From NCBI GenBank assembly GCA_011390935.1, contig JAABRL010000047.1, positions 1 to 34,959 of the forward strand: a stretch of 34,959 nucleotides of DNA, given 5' to 3'. The DNA is from Gemmatimonas sp. GTDB lineage: Bacteria > Gemmatimonadota > Gemmatimonadetes > Gemmatimonadales > Gemmatimonadaceae. The notes beneath the pieces were generated by a model, which worked only from the letters and a program-made list of their open reading frames with translations, did no database searches and was not told the origin of the DNA. The position numbers were made by a program, and so were the translations under genes. Positions 24,688-34,130 of this stretch are shown here, piece by piece. Within the stretch, counting starts at the first letter, position 1. Each line of letters starts with the position of its first letter.

Positions 24688-24828
24688 GCCGACGCCGGCC
24701 GGTGCCGTCGGCCCATGGCACAATGGGGGGGCTGCGACGGTAAGATTACGCATCACGCCACGTCCTCTCGCGTCGATCCCCATCCGCCCCTGTGTCCGGG
24801 GTTCGCGCTTCTCCTGCTGACCATGTGT

Positions 24829-26235
24829 ATGTCTCATCCCCGTGGCGTTCGCGCCGTTGCCCTCCTGCTTGCGACCGCGCTGCTCTCGTCAGCCTGCGCC
24901 AGTCGTCCGTCGGTTGGCGCCGACGGCCGACCGCTGCCGCAGTCCGGCCGCTCCGATGATCCCATCGCGGCCTTTCAGCCGGTCAACGTGGTCGAGTTGT
25001 ACAAGGGCATGGGACTGATCGCGGCACAGGGAAGTGCACCGTTCGTGGCGCGCGTGGCCTTCCTGCCGGATCAGTCCCCCGACTCCACGCTGATGCTCGT
25101 CTCACTGTCGTTCGCCCCGCGGTCCGTGGCGTTCGCACGTGAGGGCGAGCAGTACGCGGGCCGGTACACCGTCCGTCTCGACCTGCGCAGCGGCATCACG
25201 TTGGTGCGGCGCCTCGAGGCCACCGAAACGGTGCGGGTGGCCACGTTCCGCGAAACGTCGCGATCCGACGAGAGTGTGATCTGGCAGCAGTACATGCGCG
25301 TGGCCCCCGGGCAGTACTCGCTCAACGTCGCCCTGCGGGACGAGGGCAGTCCGCGCGGGGCCGCCGAAGAGGTGTTGGTGTCCGTGCCGCGGTTGGAGGC
25401 GGGGATGCTGGGCTCGCCGGTGCCGGTGTACGAGGTCCTGCCACGGTCAGCGCCCGACTCGCTCCCCCGCATGCTGGCGCGACCGCGGGCCACCGTGCTG
25501 TTCGGCGGCGACTCGGTGGTGCCGGTGTACCTCGAAATCGGTGGCACGCGCAACGCCACCAGTGTGCGTGCGGATGTGGTGGGCGAAGGGGACGCCGTGC
25601 TGTGGCGCGACTCCACCGTGCTGCTCGGCCGCGGGGGCGATCTGGTCAACGGCACCTTGCAGGTCCCGGCGTCCGAACTCGGCATCGGCGTCGTCACGCT
25701 GCGCGTCACGCAAGCGGCTCGCCCGGGCGACACCGCAGCCACGAAGCTGCTGGTCACGCTTGGCGAGGATCTGCCGGTGGCCAATTTCGACGAGCTGGTG
25801 CGCTATCTGCGCTTCTTCGCGCCAGACTACAAGCTCGATCCGCTTACCAAGACCACCGGCGCCGAACGCGCGCGGGCCTGGAACACCTTCCTGCGCAGTA
25901 CCGATCCCATTCCGGGGACTCCGGAACACGAGGGGCTGCGCGACTACTTCGCGCGCATCCGGCTTGCCAACCAGCGCTTTCGTGAAGACGGGCCTGTGGG
26001 GTGGCTGAGCGAGCGCGGAATGGCATTCGTGGGGCTCGGCGATCCGGACAACATCATCGAACCGATGGTCACCGACATGATGCAGCGCGGACGGCAGCAG
26101 GTGTGGGTGTACAGCCGCTGGCGGTTGCAGCTGGTATTCTTCGATCAGACCGGCATCGGTCGCTGGCGTCTGTCCCCGAGCTCCTCTGTCGAGCTCCAGG
26201 CCACGATCCGGCGGCGCTTGGCCGAGCTTCCCTGA
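24829..26235 (+). CDS. GWxTD-domain lipoprotein
   Basis: The 468-residue protein starts MSHPRGVRAVALLLATALLSSAC, a lipoprotein signal with lipobox SSAC (Cys 23). The C-terminal domain matches the GWxTD family: a helical lead-in (YLRFFAPDYKLDPLT), then GWLSERGMAFVGLGDPDNII (from residue 391) and a VWVYSRWRLQLVFFD strand. The name motif is altered to GWLSE, with Ser and Glu in place of Thr and Asp. The middle region is beta-rich. The function of the family is unknown; it is common in Gemmatimonadota, Acidobacteriota and Bacteroidota. ATG 24829 is used; ATG 24823 is nearly equivalent. polA follows after 23 bp, suggesting one transcript. Confidence 0.85.
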   Translation: MSHPRGVRAVALLLATALLSSACASRPSVGADGRPLPQSGRSDDPIAAFQPVNVVELYKGMGLIAAQGSAPFVARVAFLPDQSPDSTLMLVSLSFAPRSVAFAREGEQYAGRYTVRLDLRSGITLVRRLEATETVRVATFRETSRSDESVIWQQYMRVAPGQYSLNVALRDEGSPRGAAEEVLVSVPRLEAGMLGSPVPVYEVLPRSAPDSLPRMLARPRATVLFGGDSVVPVYLEIGGTRNATSVRADVVGEGDAVLWRDSTVLLGRGGDLVNGTLQVPASELGIGVVTLRVTQAARPGDTAATKLLVTLGEDLPVANFDELVRYLRFFAPDYKLDPLTKTTGAERARAWNTFLRSTDPIPGTPEHEGLRDYFARIRLANQRFREDGPVGWLSERGMAFVGLGDPDNIIEPMVTDMMQRGRQQVWVYSRWRLQLVFFDQTGIGRWRLSPSSSVELQATIRRRLAELP

Positions 26236-26258
26236 TCCCAGCCTCCTGTCCCTCCGTC

Positions 26259-29207
26259 GTGCCCGAGACTCCCCCCGTCACGCTGCCGTCCGCCCCTCGT
26301 CTGTTTCTGGTGGACGGCTACGCGCTCATCTACCGCGCGTTTTTCGCCCTCATCACCCGCCCCCTCACCACGCGCCGCGGCGAGAACACCTCGATCGCCT
26401 GGGGGATCGCCAACTTCCTCAAGCGCCTGCTGAGTACGCATCAGCCCGAGTACCTCGCCTGGGTGCATGATGCCGGCGCGAGCTTCCGTGATGAGCTCTA
26501 CCCGGAGTACAAGGCGACGCGTGAAAAGTTGGCCGACGATCTGCAGGCCGACTTCAACACCGGGCTGGAGCGTGTCGCGCAGCTGCTGCGCGCCTACGAT
26601 GTGCCCATCGTCTCGGTGGAAGGCTTCGAAGCTGACGATGTGATCGGCACCTTGGCGCGGCTCGGTGTGGACGCAGGGCTCGACGTGGTGATCGTCTCGG
26701 GCGACAAGGATTTTCACCAGCTCGTGCAACCCCATGTCTGGTTGCTCAATCCGGGGCGCGGCGGTCCGGCGGCGGTCGATGAGCAGTGGGTGGGCATGGA
26801 CAACGCCACGGCCCGCCTCGGCGTCCCGCCGGATCGTGTGATCGACTACCTCGCCCTCGTGGGCGACACGTCAGACAACGTGCCCGGGGTGAAGGGCATC
26901 GGCGAGAAAGGGGCGATCGAACTGATCACGCAGTTCGGACCGCTCGAGTCGATTCTCGAGCACGTCGCCCAGATCACCAAGAAGCGGCCGCGAGAAGCAC
27001 TCGAAACGCAGGCCGACGCCGCTCGCCTGTCCAAGACGCTCGTGACCATCCGCACGGACGTTCCCGTGTCGCTCGAGACGTCACAGCTCGCGCTCAGCGC
27101 GCCCGATCGCGATGCGCTGCGTGCCTTGTATCAGGAGCTCGAGTTCAACTCGCTGCTGCGCGACCTGGGCGGTACCCCGACGGCAAGCGATGCGCCCGTG
27201 CCTCCGGCACCGGCGGCATCGGGTACAACACACGTCGCGTCGGACGCGCGGCCATCGGTGGCAATGCAGGTGGGTGCATCCGGCGTGCCCGTACGCACCG
27301 ATGCGCGCTACGCGATCGCCGACACGCCGGATGCGGTGCAGGCGGTGATCGAACGCGTGCGCGCGACCGGGCGCATGGCGTTCGATACGGAAACGGTGGC
27401 GCATGCCGACGCGCCGCACACCATCGATCCCCTGCGCAGCACCTTGGTGGGATTGTCGATCGCAGTCGCACCAGGCGAAGCGTACTATCTGCCGTTCGCG
27501 CATCGTGCGTACGATGGCGCGGGCAATCTCGCGCTGCTCTCTGGTGACGCCGGCATTGCGGGTGCACGGCTGCAACAGGCGATGCCGGAACCGCAGAATC
27601 TGCCAGCCATCACCAGCACGGCCATGGAGCCGCTGCGCGCGCTGCTCGCCGACACCACGGTGAAGAAGGTGGCGCAGCACGCCAAGTTCGACGTACTGGT
27701 GTTGCGCAGCGCGGGCGTCGCGGTGGAGGGCCTCGATTTCGAGACGATGCTGGCCAGCTACATCCTCGATCCCGGGCGCCGCTCGCACGGACTCGACCAA
27801 CTCGCGTTCGAACGGCTGCACCACACCATGACCTCGTACGAGCAGCTGTGCGGCAAGGGACGCGCGCAGCTGCCGTTCGATGTCGTGCCGGTGGATGCGG
27901 CGCGCGACTACTCGTGCGAAGACGTCGATGTGACGTGGCGTCTCATGGACGACATGGCGCCAGCACTCGAGGCCTCCGGCATGCGTGAACTGTTCGATAC
28001 GATCGAGGTTCCGCTGGTCTCCGTGCTCGCCGACATGGAGTGGGAAGGGATCGCGATCGATCTGGAGTGGTTCGCGTCGCTCAAGACCCGCTTTCAGGGC
28101 GAGCGTGAGCGCGTGGAGCAGGAGATCTATGCGTCGGCGGGCGAGACGTTCAACATCAACTCGAATCCCCAGCTGCGGACCATCCTGTTCGACAAGCTCG
28201 GGTTACCCGTCAAGAAGAAAACCGCCACCGGCCCCAGCACGGATGCCAGCGTCCTGCAGGAGTTGGCCGACGAAGGACACGAGATTCCGTCGCTGCTGAT
28301 GGAGTATCGAGAGCTCTTCAAGCTCGAGGGGACGTACGTGGACACGCTGCCCAGGCTCGTGCATCCGCGCGATCAGCGATTGCACACGTCGTACAACCAG
28401 ACGGTGGCGGCCACGGGGCGACTGAGTTCAAGCGACCCGAATCTGCAGAACATTCCCATTCGGCGAGAGCTCGGGCGCGACATTCGACGCGGATTCGTGC
28501 CGCGCGCGGGTCATCGCCTTCTGGCGGCTGACTATTCGCAGATCGAGTTGCGCCTGCTTGCGCATCTCTCTGGCGATCCCGCGTTCGTGGAGGCGTTCCG
28601 CGCGGGTGGGGATATTCACAAGCAGACGGCAGCGGTGATCTTCGGCGTGGAGCTGCCGGATGTGACGAGCGAGATGCGCGCCCGGGCGAAGACGATCAAC
28701 TTCGCCACCATTTACGGGCAGGGGGCATTCGCACTGGCGCGGCAGCTCAAGATCTCGCAGGGTGAGGCCAAGGCCTTCATCGAGACCTACTTCACACGCT
28801 TCGCGGGGGTGAAGGCGTTTCTCGACCAGTGTGTGGTCGAGGCGAAGGAGCGCGGTTACGTGGAGACGATCTTCAAACGCCGGCGATGGGTGCCCGAGCT
28901 GAAAGACCGCAACTTCAACGTGCGCGCGTTCGGCGAGCGCATCGCGGCGAATGCGCCGATTCAGGGGTCGGCGGCTGATCTCATCAAGATCGCCATGCTG
29001 CGGATCCACGCCGAGCTGGCCTCGGGGCCGCTTGCGGCCCGGATGCTGCTGCAGGTGCATGACGAACTCGTCTTCGAAGTGCCGGTCGCCGAGGTCGAGG
29101 CATTGACCGCCCTCGTCCGACGCGAAATGGAGGGGGCGGCCGAGCTCTCCGTCCCGCTGGTGGTGGATGTGGGCGTGGGCGACAACTGGTTGGCCTCCAA
29201 GGGCTGA
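26259..29207 (+). CDS. polA: DNA polymerase I
   Basis: The 982-residue polymerase has all three domains. The 5'-3' exonuclease begins LFLVDGYALIYRAFFAL, with EGFEADDVIGTLA and the ISGDKD-like VSGDKDFHQLV. The 3'-5' exonuclease has FDTET (about 375), AQHAKFDVLVL and YSCEDVDVTWRL, so its acidic residues are kept and proofreading is probably active. In the polymerase part, motif A is DYSQIELRLLAHLSGD (about 758), motif B RAKTINFATIYGQGAF and motif C QVHDELVFEV (about 933). Motif B has Phe at the nucleotide-selecting position. It is about 50 residues longer than the E. coli enzyme, partly through a Pro/Ala linker before the proofreading domain. GTG 26259 is the best start; the open frame upstream overlaps the GWxTD gene. 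Confidence 0.97.
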   Translation: MPETPPVTLPSAPRLFLVDGYALIYRAFFALITRPLTTRRGENTSIAWGIANFLKRLLSTHQPEYLAWVHDAGASFRDELYPEYKATREKLADDLQADFNTGLERVAQLLRAYDVPIVSVEGFEADDVIGTLARLGVDAGLDVVIVSGDKDFHQLVQPHVWLLNPGRGGPAAVDEQWVGMDNATARLGVPPDRVIDYLALVGDTSDNVPGVKGIGEKGAIELITQFGPLESILEHVAQITKKRPREALETQADAARLSKTLVTIRTDVPVSLETSQLALSAPDRDALRALYQELEFNSLLRDLGGTPTASDAPVPPAPAASGTTHVASDARPSVAMQVGASGVPVRTDARYAIADTPDAVQAVIERVRATGRMAFDTETVAHADAPHTIDPLRSTLVGLSIAVAPGEAYYLPFAHRAYDGAGNLALLSGDAGIAGARLQQAMPEPQNLPAITSTAMEPLRALLADTTVKKVAQHAKFDVLVLRSAGVAVEGLDFETMLASYILDPGRRSHGLDQLAFERLHHTMTSYEQLCGKGRAQLPFDVVPVDAARDYSCEDVDVTWRLMDDMAPALEASGMRELFDTIEVPLVSVLADMEWEGIAIDLEWFASLKTRFQGERERVEQEIYASAGETFNINSNPQLRTILFDKLGLPVKKKTATGPSTDASVLQELADEGHEIPSLLMEYRELFKLEGTYVDTLPRLVHPRDQRLHTSYNQTVAATGRLSSSDPNLQNIPIRRELGRDIRRGFVPRAGHRLLAADYSQIELRLLAHLSGDPAFVEAFRAGGDIHKQTAAVIFGVELPDVTSEMRARAKTINFATIYGQGAFALARQLKISQGEAKAFIETYFTRFAGVKAFLDQCVVEAKERGYVETIFKRRRWVPELKDRNFNVRAFGERIAANAPIQGSAADLIKIAMLRIHAELASGPLAARMLLQVHDELVFEVPVAEVEALTALVRREMEGAAELSVPLVVDVGVGDNWLASKG

Positions 29208-29348
29208 GGCTGGGGCGGCGCGCGGGAATCGCACTGTTGCGTTTTGCGAGTTCGTGATGGCGAACGCGAGGGTCTGATCACACCGTTGCAGCGCGTGGAA
29301 AAGCGTAAGGTGTTGTCTGCAAAGGAGTTGCAGCGATTAGCAGGCTGC

Positions 29349-29362
29349 GGCACTTCCCTTGC
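29349..29362 (+). promoter_or_regulatory. Sigma-54 type (-24/-12) promoter of the pilin gene
   Basis: GGCACTTCCCTTGC has GG (29349-29350) and GC (29361-29362) exactly 10 bp apart within GGCAC-N5-TTGC, close to the consensus TGGCAC-N5-TTGCW. The transcript would start near 29374, leaving a 70-nt leader with GAGGA just before the pilin ATG. In the rest of the 236-bp gap 29208-29443 I see no other clear feature. Confidence 0.6.
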
Positions 29363-29443
29363 TACAGTGGAGGGCAGCCGCCGGAATGCGCGTAGGGCAC
29401 CATCCCCCGTTCCGGCCTTCACTTCGCTCCGCGAGGAAACGAC

Positions 29444-29839
29444 ATGCCGGCCAGTCCTTCGGTGATCCGACGCGGATTCACCCTCATCGAACTGTTGATC
29501 GTGGTGGTGATCATCGGACTGCTTGCCGCCATCGCGATTCCGAAGTTCAACAACACGAAGGGCAAGACCTACGCTTCGTCGATGAAGAGCGATCTCCGGA
29601 ATCTGGCCAGCCAGCAGGAGGACTACTTCTACTTCAACGAGACGTACGCCGAGGATATCGGGGACATCTCGTTCAGCGGATCGCCCGATGTCGTGCTCTC
29701 GATCTCGGAGGCGTCGGTGGGAGGTTGGTCGGCGGTGGCCACGCATCCGGCCGCTGCGCCGATGACGTGCTCGGTCTACTTCGGCACGGCTGCGCCGCTG
29801 CCGCCCGCCACCTCGGAAGGTGTGGTGCACTGCGAGTAG
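29444..29839 (+). CDS. Type IV pilin (major-pilin type)
   Basis: The 131-residue prepilin has a short leader ending in Gly 11, cut before Phe 12 by a PilD-type peptidase. It is followed by FTLIELLIVVVIIGLLAAIA, with Glu at mature position 5. The long N-terminal helix and a small globular domain closed by two Cys (TCSVYFG and VVHCE) are typical of pilins used in twitching or adhesion. No other pilus gene is nearby, so assembly proteins are encoded elsewhere. GAGGA lies 6 bp before ATG 29444. The -24/-12 promoter suggests control by sigma-54 and an activator such as PilR; this is inferred. It could also be a minor pilin. Confidence 0.9.
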   Translation: MPASPSVIRRGFTLIELLIVVVIIGLLAAIAIPKFNNTKGKTYASSMKSDLRNLASQQEDYFYFNETYAEDIGDISFSGSPDVVLSISEASVGGWSAVATHPAAAPMTCSVYFGTAAPLPPATSEGVVHCE

Positions 29840-29922
29840 GGAGCGCCCCCCCTGCACGCTTGAGATACGCCGGTCCGGAAGCATCGCTTGCGGATCGGCG
29901 TATCGTGCGTTTGCGTGCGCGC

Positions 29923-30276
29923 ATGCCCGCATTTCCCTTTCATCGCCCTTCGCCCGATCAAGCGGCCGATATCGTGCGCCGTACGGCCACGGCGCGTGAA
30001 CGGTTCGGCCTGCGGGAGTTCGCCCAGCGCGTTGACGGCATGTGTCACGCCATGGATGGAGGACTGTGGCTGCACTTCCATGTGTGGTTCGACCGTCCCA
30101 TGGCGCATCTCGTCTCGACCAACCGTAGTGTCCTGCTCGAGTATGGCGCGTTTGTCGGACTGCCGGCCGAACGGTTGCAGGACAAGCCGTTGCGCGATCC
30201 GCGGACACGCGAGCGACGTCAGGCGTGGCATTGGGATCTGGGCGGGCCGTATTTGCCGGTCCGCCAGCACCGCTAA
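29923..30276 (+). CDS. Small protein of unknown function
   Basis: This 117-residue protein is rich in Arg, His and aromatic residues (GGLWLHFHVWFDRPMAHLV, then RRQAWHWDLGGPYLPV). No signal peptide, membrane segment or metal motif is certain, although HFH and HW clusters could bind metal. The coding call rests on its dense, domain-like sequence and on tidy gene boundaries on both sides. I do not recognise the family. ATG 29923 is preferred; TTG and GTG codons a few residues upstream are alternatives. It ends 19 bp before the convergent acyltransferase stop and may be read from the pilin promoter. Confidence 0.5.
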   Translation: MPAFPFHRPSPDQAADIVRRTATARERFGLREFAQRVDGMCHAMDGGLWLHFHVWFDRPMAHLVSTNRSVLLEYGAFVGLPAERLQDKPLRDPRTRERRQAWHWDLGGPYLPVRQHR

Positions 30277-30295
30277 CGTCCGAGGCGCACTGCGC

Positions 30296-31645
30296 CTACG
30301 CCGACAACTGCTCGAGCGCGCCCGCTTCCGCACGCAGCCATGCGCACTCGTTTCGCAATTGGGCATGCCATTCGGGGTCACGACGAAACCGGAAGTAGGC
30401 GCGCATGCGGGCGCGAGCGCGCCGCGTATGATCGCCATAGCGCAGATCATGTCTGGCCGACGGCACGAGCGTGAGCGCATACGCGAGCGCCCACCAGGCA
30501 TCGGCGATCACCGCCACGACTGCGGTTTGCAGGGCATAGAAGCCAAGCACCAACACCAGGCCCAGCACGACACTGCGCATCGCGGGCTCGTCACGTGAGC
30601 GCACGCCTCGCACGGCAAGCGCGCGGGTGATCGTGAGTGGCACCCAGTGATTGAGTCGCCCCCACACACCGATTGGTCCGCGCAGGAGTGCCAGTATGCC
30701 TTCGCGCAACGCAAACCGCCACCCGGCCGCGAGGCCCGGATCGATACCGACGTCCGCGAGGTCCAGCTGTGCGTCCGCCAACCGTTTGCGTAGCGCGACA
30801 AAGCGTGTCTCGAATGCGTCGACGCGTTCGAACAGCGTGTCCGACTCCACCGTGCGCACCCGATCGGCCGCGCGCGCGATGCGCCGCGTGAGGCGCACGA
30901 CATCGGCCAAGGAGTGCTCGGCCTCGCCGAGCGGCCGTACCGGCGCGAGCAGCACGGCCAGTGCGTGGGCGAGCGCGGTGACGCGCGATGCTTCGGCGGC
31001 ACTCGCGAAGTTGAGCGTGACATCACGCAGTCCGCGCTCGACGGCGTGCGTGATCGTCGGCACGCCGATATCGCGCATGGTGTCGAGGCCGATCGGTGTG
31101 CCGACCTGAAGCAGCACGCGTGTACGCGGTGACTCCTTCTCTTCGAAGACGAGTCCCATGGGCACGATCACCACGCCGCGCACACCGTGTTGATCACGGG
31201 CTTCGAGTGCCATGCGTGCGAGTCCGCTGCGCAGCGGTGCGAGCTGCGGATCGTCATGGCTCGTACCCTCGGGAAAGATCAGCACGGCCGACTGCGCCGC
31301 GAGCGCTTCGGAGACCGCACGAAAGGATTCGGCGTTGCGCGCCGGGTCCGCGCCGGCGGGCAGGTCACGCACGCGATACAGCGGAATGACACCAAGCCCG
31401 CGCAGGGCGGCGCCCAGCACGGGATTCGCGAAGAGCGTGGACTTGGCGAGCATGCGCACACGCCGTGGCACGAGCACACCGATCACCAACGCGTCCATGA
31501 GTGCGTTGGGATGGTTGCCCGCCAGAAACACCGGCCCGGTGCGCGGGATGCGGTCGAGCCCGCTGACCTCCACGGCGCCGTAGTACCACGACAACGCGAT
31601 GCGCGCGAGCGCGCGCAGGGCGTCGTAGGCGAGCGTGTGCAGCAC
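30296..31645 (-). CDS. PlsC-family acyltransferase with long C-terminal extension
   Basis: This 449-residue protein has the glycerophosphate acyltransferase fold in its first half: motif I NHPNALMD (His and Asp catalytic), then LGVIPLYRVRD (motif II region) and IFPEGTSHDD (motif III). It probably transfers an acyl chain to a lysophospholipid or glycerolipid at the membrane. PlsC itself has about 245 residues. The extra 200 are mostly helical, with one or two membrane-like stretches near residues 365-410 and a charged, Arg-rich end. The GTG start at 31645 lies 6 bp after the UMF1 transporter stop, so the pair forms an operon. Confidence 0.85.
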   Translation of the reverse strand: MLHTLAYDALRALARIALSWYYGAVEVSGLDRIPRTGPVFLAGNHPNALMDALVIGVLVPRRVRMLAKSTLFANPVLGAALRGLGVIPLYRVRDLPAGADPARNAESFRAVSEALAAQSAVLIFPEGTSHDDPQLAPLRSGLARMALEARDQHGVRGVVIVPMGLVFEEKESPRTRVLLQVGTPIGLDTMRDIGVPTITHAVERGLRDVTLNFASAAEASRVTALAHALAVLLAPVRPLGEAEHSLADVVRLTRRIARAADRVRTVESDTLFERVDAFETRFVALRKRLADAQLDLADVGIDPGLAAGWRFALREGILALLRGPIGVWGRLNHWVPLTITRALAVRGVRSRDEPAMRSVVLGLVLVLGFYALQTAVVAVIADAWWALAYALTLVPSARHDLRYGDHTRRARARMRAYFRFRRDPEWHAQLRNECAWLRAEAGALEQLSA

Positions 31646-31651
31646 GCGCGC

Positions 31652-33019
31652 TCAGCTGACGGGCCGAACGCCGGCTTCGGCCGCGCGTGCCGCGCGCTCG
31701 CCCTCCTCCACGTTCACGAAGAGCAGCAGCAGGCCACCGAGCACGAAGAACACGATGACGCTGAGAATTGCGAGCTGGCTGCTCTGAAACCGGTTGATTA
31801 CGATCGCAAAGACGAGGGGCCCGAGGATGCCTCCGAACTTCTCGAAGACGGAAAAGAACCCGAAGAACTCGCCGCTCTTGTGTTTGGGAATGAGCGTGGC
31901 AAACAGTGAACGACTCAGCGCCTGCGTGCCACCTTGCACGAGGCCCACGAGCACGGCGAGCATGTAGAACTCGCGCGCCGACGTCATGGTGTACGCGAAA
32001 ATGCAGATGCCGGTATACACCGCGAGGCCGATGAATACCGAACGTTTCGCGCCGATGCGGCCAGCCAGTGCGCCGAATGCGAACGCGCATGGAATACCGA
32101 TGAACTGCACCAGCAGGATCGCCGTGATGAGGTCGCTCTGGCCGATGCCGATTTCGGTGCCGTACACACTCGCCATCTTGATGATCGTCTGAATGCCGTC
32201 ATTGTAGATGGTGAACGCGAGCATCATGAGAAAGGCCTGCTTGTAGCCTCGCAGCTCTCGCAGCGTTTCGCCAAGACGCGTGAAGGCGACGCGCACGGCA
32301 TTCTGGCCCGGCAGCTCGTCTGCCTCGATCGTGCGTGGCGGTTCCGGCACACGACGAAAGAGCGGGATCGAGAAGAGCAGCCACCACACGCCCACGCTCA
32401 CGAACGCGAGTCGTGCGGGCAGCGAGGCGTCTTCGGGGCTGAGTCCGTCACCGCTCGGCAGGCCGAACAGACCGGGCTGTTGAATCCACAGCAGGTTGAG
32501 TGCGAGCAGCAGGCCACCGCCCACATAGCCGAGCGCGTAACCTGCCGTTGACACGCGGTCGATCTCCTGTTCGTTCGCGATGTGCGGCAGCAGGGCTTCG
32601 TAGAACGTCATGCTGCCGGTTGCACCGGCGAGTGTGAGCACGAACAGCACGCTCGCGAGGAGGATCTGTCCTTGCCCGATGAAGAACATGCTGATGCTCG
32701 CGCCCACGCCCAGGATCATGAAGAGCGCGAGGAAGCGTCGCTTCGCGGCGCGATAGTCCGCCACCGCCCCGAGCAGCGGGGCCAGGATTGCGATGAGTAT
32801 CGCGCCGACCGTATTGGCGATGCCCCACGTTTCGCTGGCCTTCGTGCCGTCCATGCCCGCGCCCGCGTACGACACGTAAAAGATCGGAAACACCGCCGTC
32901 ATGATCGTGGTCTGCGCCGCGGAGATTCCCCAGTCGTACATGGCCCACGCACGCAGCTCGGGGCGGTGCAGCCCGAGGGATTGCAGCAGGGACCGACGTG
33001 CTGGTGCGGATGCTGGCAT
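31652..33019 (-). CDS. UMF1-type MFS transporter
   Basis: The 455-residue protein has about 12 membrane segments. The N-terminal [20 protein letters not shown], followed by [10 protein letters not shown], is typical of the UMF1 (Atg22-like) major facilitator family, as are [19 protein letters not shown] and a C-terminal [20 protein letters not shown]. Substrates in bacteria are not known; yeast Atg22 exports amino acids from the vacuole. ATG 33019 is chosen since the open frame upstream (to 33286) is Arg/Pro-rich and lies opposite the next gene. It is the first gene of a pair with the acyltransferase and is divergent from the lipoprotein gene at 33094. Confidence 0.88.
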   Translation of the reverse strand: MPASAPARRSLLQSLGLHRPELRAWAMYDWGISAAQTTIMTAVFPIFYVSYAGAGMDGTKASETWGIANTVGAILIAILAPLLGAVADYRAAKRRFLALFMILGVGASISMFFIGQGQILLASVLFVLTLAGATGSMTFYEALLPHIANEQEIDRVSTAGYALGYVGGGLLLALNLLWIQQPGLFGLPSGDGLSPEDASLPARLAFVSVGVWWLLFSIPLFRRVPEPPRTIEADELPGQNAVRVAFTRLGETLRELRGYKQAFLMMLAFTIYNDGIQTIIKMASVYGTEIGIGQSDLITAILLVQFIGIPCAFAFGALAGRIGAKRSVFIGLAVYTGICIFAYTMTSAREFYMLAVLVGLVQGGTQALSRSLFATLIPKHKSGEFFGFFSVFEKFGGILGPLVFAIVINRFQSSQLAILSVIVFFVLGGLLLLFVNVEEGERAARAAEAGVRPVS

Positions 33020-33093
33020 GGTCGCGATTCGGATGGAGGGAGGACGCGGAGTGGGCGTGGCTCTGACGCGCTGGCGCCGATGCGCGCAGATTA

Positions 33094-34110
33094 GTGTCCG
33101 TGTCTGCTCATCCGAAGTCCAGTCGCGGCGCGCGCTCGGTTGCGCCTCAGCGTATCCGGCGGGTCGCATGGGTCGCTGCGCTCGCGCTCGGCGTGGCGAT
33201 GCCGGGATGCCGCGATCAGCCGGTGCCCGAGGTGCGGGAGCCGGACGTCGTGCCCGTGCCGATCGAGTTGGCACCGATGGATTCATCGGTACCGCTCACG
33301 CCGTCGAGTTACGACGCCGATCTGGGGCCGCTACTCCTCTTGCCGCAGCTCGGGGACGGTACCGGGACGTCGGTGTCGGTGTTGAGTCCGCTGCTCCCGC
33401 TGGAGGCGCCCATTGACGACACCGCAGGGATCGGCAGGCGGATCGGAGATGGAGTGGTGACGCTGTACGGTCGCGAAGGTGTCCGCGGTGAACGCGTCTT
33501 GGCGCAAATCCAGCTGACGTCCGGCTCGGCGTGCCCGAGCTGGCCCACCGGTCGACTGTCGCCTCGAATTCAGGATTCGGCGGCCTCGACGCCGCGTCCG
33601 TGGCTGGTAGCGCTGCGCTCGGGTCGGGCGGATGCGGTCCCGCTCGACTCGATCGAGCGCATGCCCGCGCGTGATTCGGCCTTGTTGGCCGCGACGCTGG
33701 CGCGCCTGGCCTCCGGGTTGGCCGAGGATAGCACGAGTCCGTTCCGTGGGCTCCCATTTCGCGTGACGCGAGCCTTTCGGACGTCCGGTGTGGTAGAGCC
33801 GTTCGTCCTGGGGGAGATGGTGCGCCGGGTGCCACAGGAGGATCGCCCGCTCGAGGAACGCCTCTTCGTGGTCGTCAGCGCCTCGTCGGCCGATGCCACG
33901 GGATGGCGTATCGCGTGGCACGAGCGCGTCTCGGGGCGGGAGGAAGAGGTGATTGCAACGGAACCACTGGCCGTCGTGCAGGTCGGCGCTCCGCGGCATG
34001 TCGTGGTGTTTCTTGGCCGCGACGATGGCACCGGGACTGCGCTTGCGTTGTTGGAGCGCCTGAATGGACGCTGGCGTGTCCGCTGGGAGAGTCCCGTCTC
34101 CGGCTGCTGA
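33094..34110 (+). CDS. Putative lipoprotein of unknown function
   Basis: The 338-residue protein has a basic N-region (to residue 23), a hydrophobic core (VAWVAALALGVAM) and a lipobox-like MPGC (Cys 39), so it is probably a lipoprotein. The mature part is Pro/Val/Asp-rich at first, then beta-rich, ending in FLGRDDGTGTALALLERLNG and WRVRWESPVSGC. Two Cys in the middle and at the end may pair. No known domain was recognised. GTG 33094 (or the in-frame GTG 33100) is the start. No ribosome site is visible. It is divergent from the UMF1 transporter, with only 74 bp between their starts. Confidence 0.7.
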   Translation: MSVSAHPKSSRGARSVAPQRIRRVAWVAALALGVAMPGCRDQPVPEVREPDVVPVPIELAPMDSSVPLTPSSYDADLGPLLLLPQLGDGTGTSVSVLSPLLPLEAPIDDTAGIGRRIGDGVVTLYGREGVRGERVLAQIQLTSGSACPSWPTGRLSPRIQDSAASTPRPWLVALRSGRADAVPLDSIERMPARDSALLAATLARLASGLAEDSTSPFRGLPFRVTRAFRTSGVVEPFVLGEMVRRVPQEDRPLEERLFVVVSASSADATGWRIAWHERVSGREEEVIATEPLAVVQVGAPRHVVVFLGRDDGTGTALALLERLNGRWRVRWESPVSGC

Positions 34111-34130
34111 CCTGAAGCAGCACCGAGGAC

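Noticed and set aside
24741..24746. TAAGAT as a -10 element for the GWxTD gene
   Set aside because: No -35-like hexamer is found 16-19 bp upstream; it is too weak to call.
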